64,000 bases of DNA from CAZJLP01 sp964546955 (lineage in GTDB: Bacteria; Verrucomicrobiota; Verrucomicrobiia; Opitutales; Opitutaceae). A model generated the notes under the pieces. It saw nothing but the letters and a program-made list of their open reading frames with translations. It was not told where the DNA came from and did no database searches. The stretch is taken from NCBI GenBank assembly GCA_964546955.1, contig CAZJLP010000002.1, forward strand, positions 1 through 64,000. Reading direction: 5' to 3'. Shown here piece after piece: positions 8,550 through 16,353 of this stretch (positions are counted from its first letter, which is position 1; the number at the start of each line of letters is the position of its first letter). The position numbers were made by a program, and so were the translations under genes.

Positions 8550-8660
8550 GCCGAGCTCGCCGCCAGGAAATCAGGGCTGCGGGTCAGTCGCGCCGGCCGC
8601 TCGCCGGAGTCTTCTTCACTTTAGGAGTGTCTCCTGCCGAGGGCTCAGCCAGCTTGAGGC

Positions 8661-9584
8661 GTGGACTCCTTTGCCGAGCGGCATCTCGACACGGAACGAC
8701 GGACGCGACAGAGCGCCTCGCTGGTCGCCCGCGGAATTGGTCTCAATATTCTCCTCGCAATCCTCAAGCTGGCGGGAGGTGTCCTCGGGCACACCTACGC
8801 GCTGATCGCCGACGGAATCGAATCGCTCCTGGACGTATGCTCTTCCGCCTTGGTTTGGGCTGGCCTCCGGGTCGCGGCTCGACCGCCCGACACCAATCAT
8901 CCTTATGGTCACGGCAAAGCGGAGCCGTTGGCGGGCATGTTCGTTTCGCTCGTCATTCTCGCGGCCGCCGGCTGGATCGGCTGGCACGCCGTGCGAGAGA
9001 TCCAGACGCCGCACAGTGGACCTCATTGGGCCACGCTTCCCTTGCTGGCATTCGTCGTGACGCTCAAATTAGGCTTCTCCCGCCGGCTGGTCGAAGCGAG
9101 CCGCGCCAGCCAGAGTCTTTCGCTCGGGATCGAGGGTTGGCATCATTACGCCGACGCGCTGACGTCGGGCGCCGCGTTCATCGGCATCGCCATCGCGGTG
9201 ATCGGTGGACCGGGGTATGAAAGCGCGGACGACTGGGGAGCGCTGGCTGCATGCGCAGTCATCGCTTGGAACGGAGTAAAATTTTTTCGCACGGCATTGA
9301 ACGACGTGATGGACCTGGCCGCCGATCCGACCTTCGAGAGCAAGGTGCGGAGCCTCGCCGGAACCGTACCGGGCGTGCGCGGGATCGACAAATGCCGGGT
9401 GCGCAAGAGTGGACTGAGTCACTTGGTGGATATTCACGTCGAGGTGGATGGCGACCTCAGCGTCCGCGAGGGTCACGACATCGCCGGGGCCGTGAAATAC
9501 ACACTGCTCGGGTCTCCGCTGGGCGTAAGCGATGTGGTGGTGCACATCGAGCCGGCAAGCAGCAGCGGCAAGTCATCCATCTGA
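8661..9584 (+). CDS. Cation diffusion facilitator (CDF) metal exporter
   Basis: A 307-residue proton-coupled metal exporter of the inner membrane. About six hydrophobic segments occupy residues 20-215. Metal-site residues are visible in TM2 (ALIADGIESLLD, with the two Asp) and TM5 (HHYADALTS, the HxxxD pair). A HPYGHGKAE loop between TM2 and TM3 is typical of FieF/MamM-like CDFs. Residues about 220-300 form the cytoplasmic dimerisation domain (VDIHVEVDGDLSVREGHDIA). Substrate is probably Zn, Fe or Mn; HxxxD in TM5 is compatible with Zn/Fe but does not decide. The start is GTG. It has no close metal-related neighbour. Confidence 0.9.
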   Translation: MDSFAERHLDTERRTRQSASLVARGIGLNILLAILKLAGGVLGHTYALIADGIESLLDVCSSALVWAGLRVAARPPDTNHPYGHGKAEPLAGMFVSLVILAAAGWIGWHAVREIQTPHSGPHWATLPLLAFVVTLKLGFSRRLVEASRASQSLSLGIEGWHHYADALTSGAAFIGIAIAVIGGPGYESADDWGALAACAVIAWNGVKFFRTALNDVMDLAADPTFESKVRSLAGTVPGVRGIDKCRVRKSGLSHLVDIHVEVDGDLSVREGHDIAGAVKYTLLGSPLGVSDVVVHIEPASSSGKSSI

Positions 9585-9739
9585 GCCGGGCGTCTGCCGC
9601 GACTAGAAAATCGGGCCGTGCGGCCGGCGCATGAATTGAAAAAATCAAAGCGCAAAATCGAAATTTTCGCGTCGCATGTAAAGCAACGGAAAACTCTCGC
9701 GACGGCCGCGGCCGGACCCGAAGCTCGACGTTTCCGTTC

Positions 9740-10462
9740 ATGTCCGTCCCCCCCGATTCCCGCGAAGCCCCTTGGGCCGCTGGCCTGCGTGGCGCCCGTG
9801 CCAATCTGCTTCCTGGCCTTGTTCTGCAGGCGCTCGCATTGGCCGTTGTGCTCGCTTACTACTACTACGAGCCGATGCGGCACGCTTTGGAACGATTGAC
9901 TGAGTTCCGAGCGAAAACAGGCCTTCTTTACAGTCTGGTGGCAACCGGGTTCTTCGGCGGCGTGCTTCCCTGTCTCTACCTGAAGCTGCACCCGGCCACG
10001 CGCCATCGCTTCACCGCTGCGCAGAATGCGCTGTTGATCGCCTTTTGGTCATACAAAGGGGTGGAGGTGGATCTTTGGTATCGGGTACTGGCGCGTTTTG
10101 TGGGCGAAGGACACGAAGTGCAAACGGTGCTGACCAAAATGTTTCTGGATCAGTTCGTCTATTGCCCTCTGTGGGCAGTCCCGACGACCGTCCTTATTTA
10201 CCAGCTGTGTGAAAGTCACTTCGACACTCGGGCCGTGAGGGATGACGTAAAACGCCCGCGCTGGTACTCCCGGCGCGCCCTGCCCAACCTGATTTCGAAT
10301 TTAGGCGTGTGGGTTCCGACCGTCTGCATCGTCTACTCCCTGCCTACGTCGCTCCAGCTTCCCCTTTTCAATCTCGTCCTTTGTTTTTTTACGCTGCTTC
10401 TCGCCCATCTCGCTCAGCACACGGCCCGGCCGGACGACGGGGGGCATGAAGGCAGAGGATAG
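9740..10462 (+). CDS. Integral membrane protein, possibly Mpv17/PMP22-like
   Basis: A 240-residue protein with about four hydrophobic segments: residues 24-42, 60-80, 130-155 and 185-225. The C-terminal half resembles the Mpv17/PMP22 family: a KMFLDQFVYCPL segment (compare the family DQ..x..P motif), then a charged loop, PNLISNLGVWVP and a Trp/Pro-rich helix pair. In eukaryotes these proteins form small channels in organelle membranes; bacterial relatives are uncharacterised. Resemblance is by pattern only, so the name is tentative. It is flanked by a CDF exporter and a DsbD-like gene in the same direction, but with gaps of about 150 bases, so no operon is implied. Confidence 0.6.
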   Translation: MSVPPDSREAPWAAGLRGARANLLPGLVLQALALAVVLAYYYYEPMRHALERLTEFRAKTGLLYSLVATGFFGGVLPCLYLKLHPATRHRFTAAQNALLIAFWSYKGVEVDLWYRVLARFVGEGHEVQTVLTKMFLDQFVYCPLWAVPTTVLIYQLCESHFDTRAVRDDVKRPRWYSRRALPNLISNLGVWVPTVCIVYSLPTSLQLPLFNLVLCFFTLLLAHLAQHTARPDDGGHEGRG

Positions 10463-10615
10463 AAGATAGCTTTGCTGCGGCGCGATAGCCAGACGGAGTA
10501 GCCTCCACTCTCCACCTTCCCCTTTCCACCTTCGGGACGACTCCTCCCTATAGCTGACTCCGCAATGCCGCATCCGGCTTTGCATCTTGGCGAGTTACTG
10601 ATTGGTTCTTTCACC

Positions 10616-12682
10616 ATGCTCGTTCGTCGTACGCTCGGTCTGCTGCTGCTCTGGCTAGCTCTTGCTGCAAGCGGGTTTGCCCACGTCAAAGCGTCCCTCG
10701 TCTCTCCCGAGACGTCCATTCAACCGGGCCGTCCGTTCAAGGTGGCCCTGCGTTTGGAACATGAACCGCACTGGCATACCTATTGGATCAACGCTGGCAC
10801 CGGCTATGCCACGACGATTGAGTGGCAACTGCCAGAAGGGTGGAAGGCCGGCCCGATCGAGTGGCCAACCCCTATCGTGATTCGCGACCGACTCGGAAAC
10901 GTGACAGGCAATGGTTACGAAGGAGAAGGCTTCCTTCCCGTGACGATCACGCCGCCGGCCAATCTCAAGCCAGGGGAAAAAATCCAACTCCGCGCAGACG
11001 CCGCGTGGCTGATGTGCGCTGAGGTTTGCATTCCAGGGGAGGCCAAAGTGAGCCTGGAACTCCCGGTGAGCGCGGACGCTCCTCGGAGCGATCCAATGTG
11101 GAAAGCGAAGCTCGACGCGCTGCCGATGCCGCGTCCGGCGGAAGGCTGGAAGGTATCGGCGCTCCGACGCGACGCCAAATCGATCGTGTTGCTCCTAGCG
11201 CCGGGCGCGGGGCAGAACCCGACCCTGCAAGAGCCCCATTTTTTCGCGGAGGACGGCTATATCCAGTACGATCAAAAACAGGAGGTCCGAATCGGCGAGA
11301 AGGGGACTGAATTGACGCTTCCCATCTCGGCCGCAGCGGATGCTCCCGCGACGCGTCTGGTCGGCGTCCTGGCCACGCAGAAGCCGCTCGCCGGCCTGAG
11401 AATCGACGTTCCGATCGAGGCGATCAACGGGGGCTCCGCACCGCCATCGGGACAACCGGGGGCCGGGGTAAACGGAGCTCCGGCTAAGAGCAGTCTGCCC
11501 GTCACCCTGGTCCTCGCTTTCCTGGGCGGGCTCATCCTCAACCTGATGCCGTGTGTGTTTCCCGTGCTCGGGATCAAGATCCTGGGCTTTGTCAATCAGT
11601 CGGGTTCGGATCGCCGCAAAGTGACGTTCCACGGCCTGGCCTTCACGGCGGGGGTGCTGATCTGTTTCTGGGCCCTCGCGGCCTTCATCGCCGTGCTGAG
11701 CGCGAGCGGCGACAAGATCGGTTGGGGAGCCCAGCTGCAATACCCGGCGTTCGTTTTTGGATTGGCGGTCGTGATGCTGGTGTTTGGGCTGAGCATGAGC
11801 GGAGTGTTCGAGTTCGGGCTGGGAGCGACCGGCGTGGGCGCCTCGTTGCAATCGAAATCCGGATACGCCGGTTCGTTTTTCACCGGTGCGCTCGCGACCG
11901 TCGTGGCCACGCCGTGCAGTGCGCCGTTTCTCGCGCCGGCGCTGGGCGCAGCGCTCGCGCTGCCGGCCCGGGAATCCTTTGCCGTTTTCACGGCGATCGG
12001 CGTGGGCCTGTCGGCTCCCTACTTGATCCTCTCCATCTTCCCGCAGGCGGTGAAAATGCTGCCCCGCCCCGGGGCCTGGATGGAGACGTTCAAACAAGCC
12101 ATGGCTTTTCTGCTCTATGGCACAGTCGCTTGGCTTGTTTGGGTGATCGCCGCGCAAGTCTCCGAAAACGGGTTGCTGATGATGCTGTTCGGGCTCACCG
12201 CCATCGCCATGGGCGTCTGGCTTTATGGACGCTACAGCCGACCCGACGCCCGGCCGCAACGGCCCAAGTTTGCCTTGATCGGCGGCCTTGCGCTTTTGTT
12301 CGCCGGCCTGTGGCTGGGCTGGCCCCGGGATCCGGTCCCGACGGATGTCGTCTGGGAAAAGTGGAGCCCTGAAGCGGTCGCCAAACTCAAGGCGGAAGGA
12401 AGAACGATCTACGTGGATTTCACGGCCCGCTGGTGCGCCACCTGCCAAACGAACAAAAAGATCGTCTTCAGCTCGTCCGAGATAAAATCCGCCTTCCGCG
12501 AGAAAAACATCGCGACGCTGAAAGCAGACTGGACGAACAAAGATCCTCAGATCACCGCCGAGCTGGCAAAATTTGGCCGCGGCGCCGTGCCCTTTAATTT
12601 GGTTTATAAGCCAGCCGCCGCGGAGCCGATCATTCTACCCGAACTTCTGACGCCCGGCACCGTGTTGGACGCGGTGCGCTAG
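10616..12682 (+). CDS. DsbD/ScsB-type thiol:disulfide interchange protein
   Basis: A 688-residue membrane protein that moves electrons from cytoplasmic thioredoxin to periplasmic thiols. Residues 1-22 are a signal peptide. Residues about 25-250 are a periplasmic domain with the redox pair in MCAEVCIPG. Residues about 295-560 form the CcdA-like membrane core, with the two conserved Cys in NLMPCVFPVLG and ATPCSAPFLAP. The C-terminal 100 residues are a thioredoxin-like domain with WCATC. All three cysteine pairs are therefore present. The first ATG in frame at 10565 lies outside the signal peptide; 10616 gives a standard signal. The N-terminal domain looks more like ScsB than classical DsbD. Confidence 0.92.
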   Translation: MLVRRTLGLLLLWLALAASGFAHVKASLVSPETSIQPGRPFKVALRLEHEPHWHTYWINAGTGYATTIEWQLPEGWKAGPIEWPTPIVIRDRLGNVTGNGYEGEGFLPVTITPPANLKPGEKIQLRADAAWLMCAEVCIPGEAKVSLELPVSADAPRSDPMWKAKLDALPMPRPAEGWKVSALRRDAKSIVLLLAPGAGQNPTLQEPHFFAEDGYIQYDQKQEVRIGEKGTELTLPISAAADAPATRLVGVLATQKPLAGLRIDVPIEAINGGSAPPSGQPGAGVNGAPAKSSLPVTLVLAFLGGLILNLMPCVFPVLGIKILGFVNQSGSDRRKVTFHGLAFTAGVLICFWALAAFIAVLSASGDKIGWGAQLQYPAFVFGLAVVMLVFGLSMSGVFEFGLGATGVGASLQSKSGYAGSFFTGALATVVATPCSAPFLAPALGAALALPARESFAVFTAIGVGLSAPYLILSIFPQAVKMLPRPGAWMETFKQAMAFLLYGTVAWLVWVIAAQVSENGLLMMLFGLTAIAMGVWLYGRYSRPDARPQRPKFALIGGLALLFAGLWLGWPRDPVPTDVVWEKWSPEAVAKLKAEGRTIYVDFTARWCATCQTNKKIVFSSSEIKSAFREKNIATLKADWTNKDPQITAELAKFGRGAVPFNLVYKPAAAEPIILPELLTPGTVLDAVR

Positions 12683-12755
12683 CGCGTGTCGACCGCAGCG
12701 CCTCGCCGCGGTTTGGCTTTCCTTTCGCTTTGACGTCGCAAAAATTAACCGCCCG

Positions 12756-13613
12756 ATGAGTCGTTCCGACCATTCACGCGCGGTGGGTCAGCTCCTGGCG
12801 GCAGCGCTTTGCTGGAGTATCGCGGGTGTGTTGGTGAAATTTATCGTTTGGTCGCCGCTCGCGGTGGCGGGGGGCCGGGGTCTGATCGCGGCGCTTTTTC
12901 TCTACCTGACCCATCGCGATTTGAAGTTCACCTGGTCACCGATCCAGCTCGGCGCGGCGGCGGCGGTGGCCGGGTGCACGATCACCTTCATCGCGGCGAC
13001 GAAACTGACCACCGCCGCAAATGCGATTCTGCTGCAGTACACTGCGCCCATCTATATCGCCATAGCAGGCGCTTGGTTTCTCGGCGAAAAAGCAACCCGC
13101 CGCGATTGGGCGACAATCGTCGTGGTACTGGGCGGGATGTGCTTGTTTTTCGCGGACGAACTAGGCCCCGCCAACATGCTGGGCAACATCGTGGCAATCG
13201 TCAGCGGCATGTTTTTCGCCGTCATGACGATACTCCTGCGAAAACAAAAAAATGGTTCGCCCGTGGAATCGATTATCCTCGGCAATTTGATCGCGTTTGC
13301 GGTGGGTCTGCCGTGGATCGTGAGCGAACCGCTGCCGAACGCATTCGGGCTCCTTGCGCTGCTGGTCTTGGGTGTGGTACAACTCGGCTTGTCCTACCTT
13401 CTCTATGCTCGCGCGATTCGTCACGTCACCGCGCTTGAAGCCGTGATCATTCCCGTCATCGAACCCATCCTGAACCCGTTGTGGACCGCTTTGGCCACGG
13501 GAGAGCAGCCCAGCCGCTGGGCTTTGGCCGGAGGATGCGTCGTTCTGACCGCCGTGACAGTGAGAGCCGTCCTCTCGGTGCGAGAGCGGGCCAGCGGTGC
13601 ACCCTCCCTGTGA
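12756..13613 (+). CDS. EamA/DMT-family transporter
   Basis: A 285-residue inner-membrane transporter of the drug/metabolite superfamily with ten hydrophobic segments arranged as two EamA repeats (residues about 8-135 and 148-278). Diagnostic features are LCWSIAGVLVKF at the start of the first repeat, ANAILLQYTAPIYIAI, and the Glu-Pro motif IEPILNPLW in the second repeat. Substrates in the family include amino acids, nucleosides and quorum compounds; nothing here selects one. Its stop codon overlaps the GTG start of the following lipase gene (GTGA), so the two are translationally coupled. Confidence 0.92.
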   Translation: MSRSDHSRAVGQLLAAALCWSIAGVLVKFIVWSPLAVAGGRGLIAALFLYLTHRDLKFTWSPIQLGAAAAVAGCTITFIAATKLTTAANAILLQYTAPIYIAIAGAWFLGEKATRRDWATIVVVLGGMCLFFADELGPANMLGNIVAIVSGMFFAVMTILLRKQKNGSPVESIILGNLIAFAVGLPWIVSEPLPNAFGLLALLVLGVVQLGLSYLLYARAIRHVTALEAVIIPVIEPILNPLWTALATGEQPSRWALAGGCVVLTAVTVRAVLSVRERASGAPSL

Positions 13614-14341
13614 AAGCGCTGCGAATACCCCTTGCAGTTCTTCTCCTGTTATCCATCACCGGACTCTTGCACGCCGCACCTCCACCTCTGCCAACGGCAC
13701 CGACGGTCGTCCTCCTGCACGGCCTCGGCCGCACGCCGCTTGCGATGAAGCGGCTCGAGTGGGCGCTTCGCGAAGAGGACTACTTCGTGCTCAATGTCGG
13801 CTACCCTTCGCAACGGCACGACATCGCGACACTGTCGCGCAAGACCCTGGCTCCGTTGTTTGCCGACGCAGCCAAGCGAAACGCGAAAGTGCATATCGTC
13901 ACGCATTCCCTGGGCGGAATACTCGTACGCCAGTATCTGCACGACTATGGAACGCCCGCCCACCTGGGCCGCGTCGTCATGCTAGCACCGCCGAATGGCG
14001 GAAGCGAACTGGTCGATCTGCTCCGACGGTGGCCGATTTATCGCTATATGAACGGTCCAGCCGGCCTTCAACTCGGCACCGATGCAGACAGTGTGCCGCT
14101 GCTGCTGGGACCGGTTCGCGATGTGACGGTGGGTATCATCGCGGGCGATCGTTCTCTCAACCCCTTCTTCTCGGCCATGGTCTCCGGCCCTAACGATGGG
14201 AAGGTCAGCGTTGAACGGACCCGCCTCGACGGGATGGCCGACCATGTCACGGTGCACAGTTCACACACCTGGATGATGTGGCGCACGGGCGTGATCGCCC
14301 AGGTAAAATCTTTTCTGAAGACGGGGGCTTTTTCGCGCTAA
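13610..14341 (+). CDS. Secreted alpha/beta-hydrolase, lipase-like
   Basis: A 243-residue alpha/beta-hydrolase with a signal peptide (hydrophobic LAVLLLLSITGLLHA, cleavage near residue 20). The oxyanion region is VVLLHGLGRT, the nucleophile elbow is THSLGG (Ser about residue 102), and a His near the C-terminus in VHSSHTWM can complete the triad. The early HGLGR and the PPNGGSE segment resemble the triacylglycerol lipase/PGAP1-like group. It probably cleaves lipid or ester substrates in the periplasm or outside. The GTG start overlaps the stop of the EamA gene. The longer open frame upstream is only the other frame of that gene. Confidence 0.88.
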   Translation: MKALRIPLAVLLLLSITGLLHAAPPPLPTAPTVVLLHGLGRTPLAMKRLEWALREEDYFVLNVGYPSQRHDIATLSRKTLAPLFADAAKRNAKVHIVTHSLGGILVRQYLHDYGTPAHLGRVVMLAPPNGGSELVDLLRRWPIYRYMNGPAGLQLGTDADSVPLLLGPVRDVTVGIIAGDRSLNPFFSAMVSGPNDGKVSVERTRLDGMADHVTVHSSHTWMMWRTGVIAQVKSFLKTGAFSR

Positions 14342-14362
14342 CCCGCGTTGCCGAGACGGACC

Positions 14363-16315
14363 ATGACCGCGAAATCCCGCACCGCCGGCCCGACCCGAGC
14401 CTTTCAGTGGGACCTCGCGCGCCAAGTGGAACGTCTGGATGTTCTGCTGGCCCTCCTGCCACGTTACGCCGAGTGGGGTTACCAGGAGCTCTATCTTCAC
14501 CTGGAAGACGCGGTGCACTATCCGAGCCTCCCCGGGGTGGGGCGTCCCGATGCCTATCGGTACGAAGATTTGGAGAAATTGGTTGAAACGGCGAAAAAGG
14601 TGGGAATCGGAGTGGTGCCCATCGTGAATCTTCTCGGACACACGCAGTACCTGATCAAGGTGCCGGAGCTGCGCGATCTGAACGAACTGCGGGCAAGGGA
14701 CGGCTCGCCCGCCCCGACGGGGCAAATTTGCCCCTTGCATCCGCGGATGCCCGAAGTGGCGAGCGATCTGTTGCGCGACATGGCGCCCTTCTGCACCGCA
14801 GGGAAGATCCATGTGGGACTGGACGAATCGTTTCACCTCGGGCGGTGTCCTCGCTGCCGGGCGGAAGTCGCCAGCTCCGGACTCGCGGGTCATTTCGCCA
14901 GCCACGTCGACTCACTTCACCGGCTCACGCTCTCCCTGGGTCTGCGCCTCGGTCTTTGGGCGGACATGCTGTATTTCATTCCGGAAGCGATCCCACTTCT
15001 GCCCCGCGGGATCGTCGCCTACGACTGGTACTACTATCCCTTCCGCCGCCATCCGAAGATCGAGTTGTATAATTTCGCCGAAGTGGACCTCACGCCCGCA
15101 CTCCGGGCCCAGGGGATCGAATACTGGGGTTGCGCGATGAACGGAGCCTTTCGCTACGAGCCGCTGCCGCTGTTCAAGGACCGGCTGGCCAACGCTCGCT
15201 CGTGGTGGGACCGCTGCCTACGCACGGGAGCGGGGGGATTTCTGATGACGTCGTGGGAAGCCTATCGCCTCGCGTTCGAAATGCCGACCGTCGTCGACGC
15301 CGCGGCGGCCGACTTGTGGCTCGATCCCCAGGCCAAAGGCGACATCGCGATGATGACGCACGGCTTCGAGCGGCTCTATGGACAGACCGACGCCAAACCC
15401 GCCGCGCTGGCGGCGCTCTCGTGCGACCGGTACCCATTTAGTGGCTACGCTCGTTGGGAGATCAACGATCGCTGGGATGTGGTGGCTCCAGGCCGTTCGA
15501 TCACGCGTTACCGGGGCGAAGCTCGTTTTTTTGCCCAACGATCGAAAACGGTCGCCCGAAGGTTCGCGGCTCTTTCCGCGAGCATCCGCTTCCGGCATTA
15601 TCTCGCCCGGCGCGACTTCTTCGTACGGGCGGCGGCCCAGGGCGTTTTTCGGCTCCGGCAACAGCTGCGCGCAGGCCGCACCGTGGCGGCGACCGCCGCG
15701 CTCCGCCGGATGGCCGAGGAAGCGAGGTCGTTTGCGGGAGCGGTGGCTGAAGGACGAAAAGCGGCGCGCATCATGCGCACTCGCAGCCGCGACCGCCGGC
15801 GCATCGGCCAGAATGAGGCGATTGTGCAGCGCGACGCGGCCCGACTTAAGCTTTGGAGGCGGTGGCTTACGCGATGCCGGCGGGATGTGTCCGTGGCCTG
15901 GGACCGCTCCCCCGTCGCTGGGCGGTGGCAGTTGATCTTTGTCGTGCACAACTTCGCCCCCGCGGTGCAGCGCGTCGTCGTGGAGCAGAAAAACGCGGCC
16001 GGGCAATGGGTTGAACTGCACAGCCGGCACACCATTGAGTTTCAGGCCACCGCGGCGACCGCGCGGCCCCTGCGCCCGCTCAGCCGGGAGTTCTCGCTGC
16101 CGGTGGACGACACGGAAGCGCCCCTTCGCATCTCTACCCGGGGCACCGGTCAGGTGAAAATCGCCAACGTCGTGCTCACGAACGGGGTCGATAGCCATCC
16201 GCTTTCGCCGCCCAAAGTTCACCGTATCCTCGGGGAAGCGGCGCCGAGCAGCGGCCTGCCCGACCTGAGCGGGACGACCGGCGAATGGGTTCTGCCTAGG
16301 GTTTCAACCAAGTAG
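14363..16315 (+). CDS. GH20-family glycoside hydrolase (hexosaminidase D-like)
   Basis: A 650-residue TIM-barrel protein related to beta-N-acetylhexosaminidases, closest in pattern to hexosaminidase D. Barrel landmarks are ELYLHLEDAVHYP (compare the family EyEDxFPY), VVPIVNLLGHTQYLIK, and the catalytic Asp-Glu pair in IHVGLDES (Asp144, Glu145). A YDWYYYPF strand and MTSWEAYR follow. Residues about 380-520 are rich in Arg/Ala helices and the C-terminal 120 residues form a beta-rich domain, both unassigned. No signal peptide is visible, so a cytoplasmic role on imported aminosugar oligosaccharides is likely. A TTG at 14348 is an alternative start. It converges with the TonB receptor gene 38 bases on. 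Confidence 0.85.
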   Translation: MTAKSRTAGPTRAFQWDLARQVERLDVLLALLPRYAEWGYQELYLHLEDAVHYPSLPGVGRPDAYRYEDLEKLVETAKKVGIGVVPIVNLLGHTQYLIKVPELRDLNELRARDGSPAPTGQICPLHPRMPEVASDLLRDMAPFCTAGKIHVGLDESFHLGRCPRCRAEVASSGLAGHFASHVDSLHRLTLSLGLRLGLWADMLYFIPEAIPLLPRGIVAYDWYYYPFRRHPKIELYNFAEVDLTPALRAQGIEYWGCAMNGAFRYEPLPLFKDRLANARSWWDRCLRTGAGGFLMTSWEAYRLAFEMPTVVDAAAADLWLDPQAKGDIAMMTHGFERLYGQTDAKPAALAALSCDRYPFSGYARWEINDRWDVVAPGRSITRYRGEARFFAQRSKTVARRFAALSASIRFRHYLARRDFFVRAAAQGVFRLRQQLRAGRTVAATAALRRMAEEARSFAGAVAEGRKAARIMRTRSRDRRRIGQNEAIVQRDAARLKLWRRWLTRCRRDVSVAWDRSPVAGRWQLIFVVHNFAPAVQRVVVEQKNAAGQWVELHSRHTIEFQATAATARPLRPLSREFSLPVDDTEAPLRISTRGTGQVKIANVVLTNGVDSHPLSPPKVHRILGEAAPSSGLPDLSGTTGEWVLPRVSTK

Positions 16316-16353
16316 ACCTAAAATCAAAAAGGCGGAGCGGATCGGCACGGGGC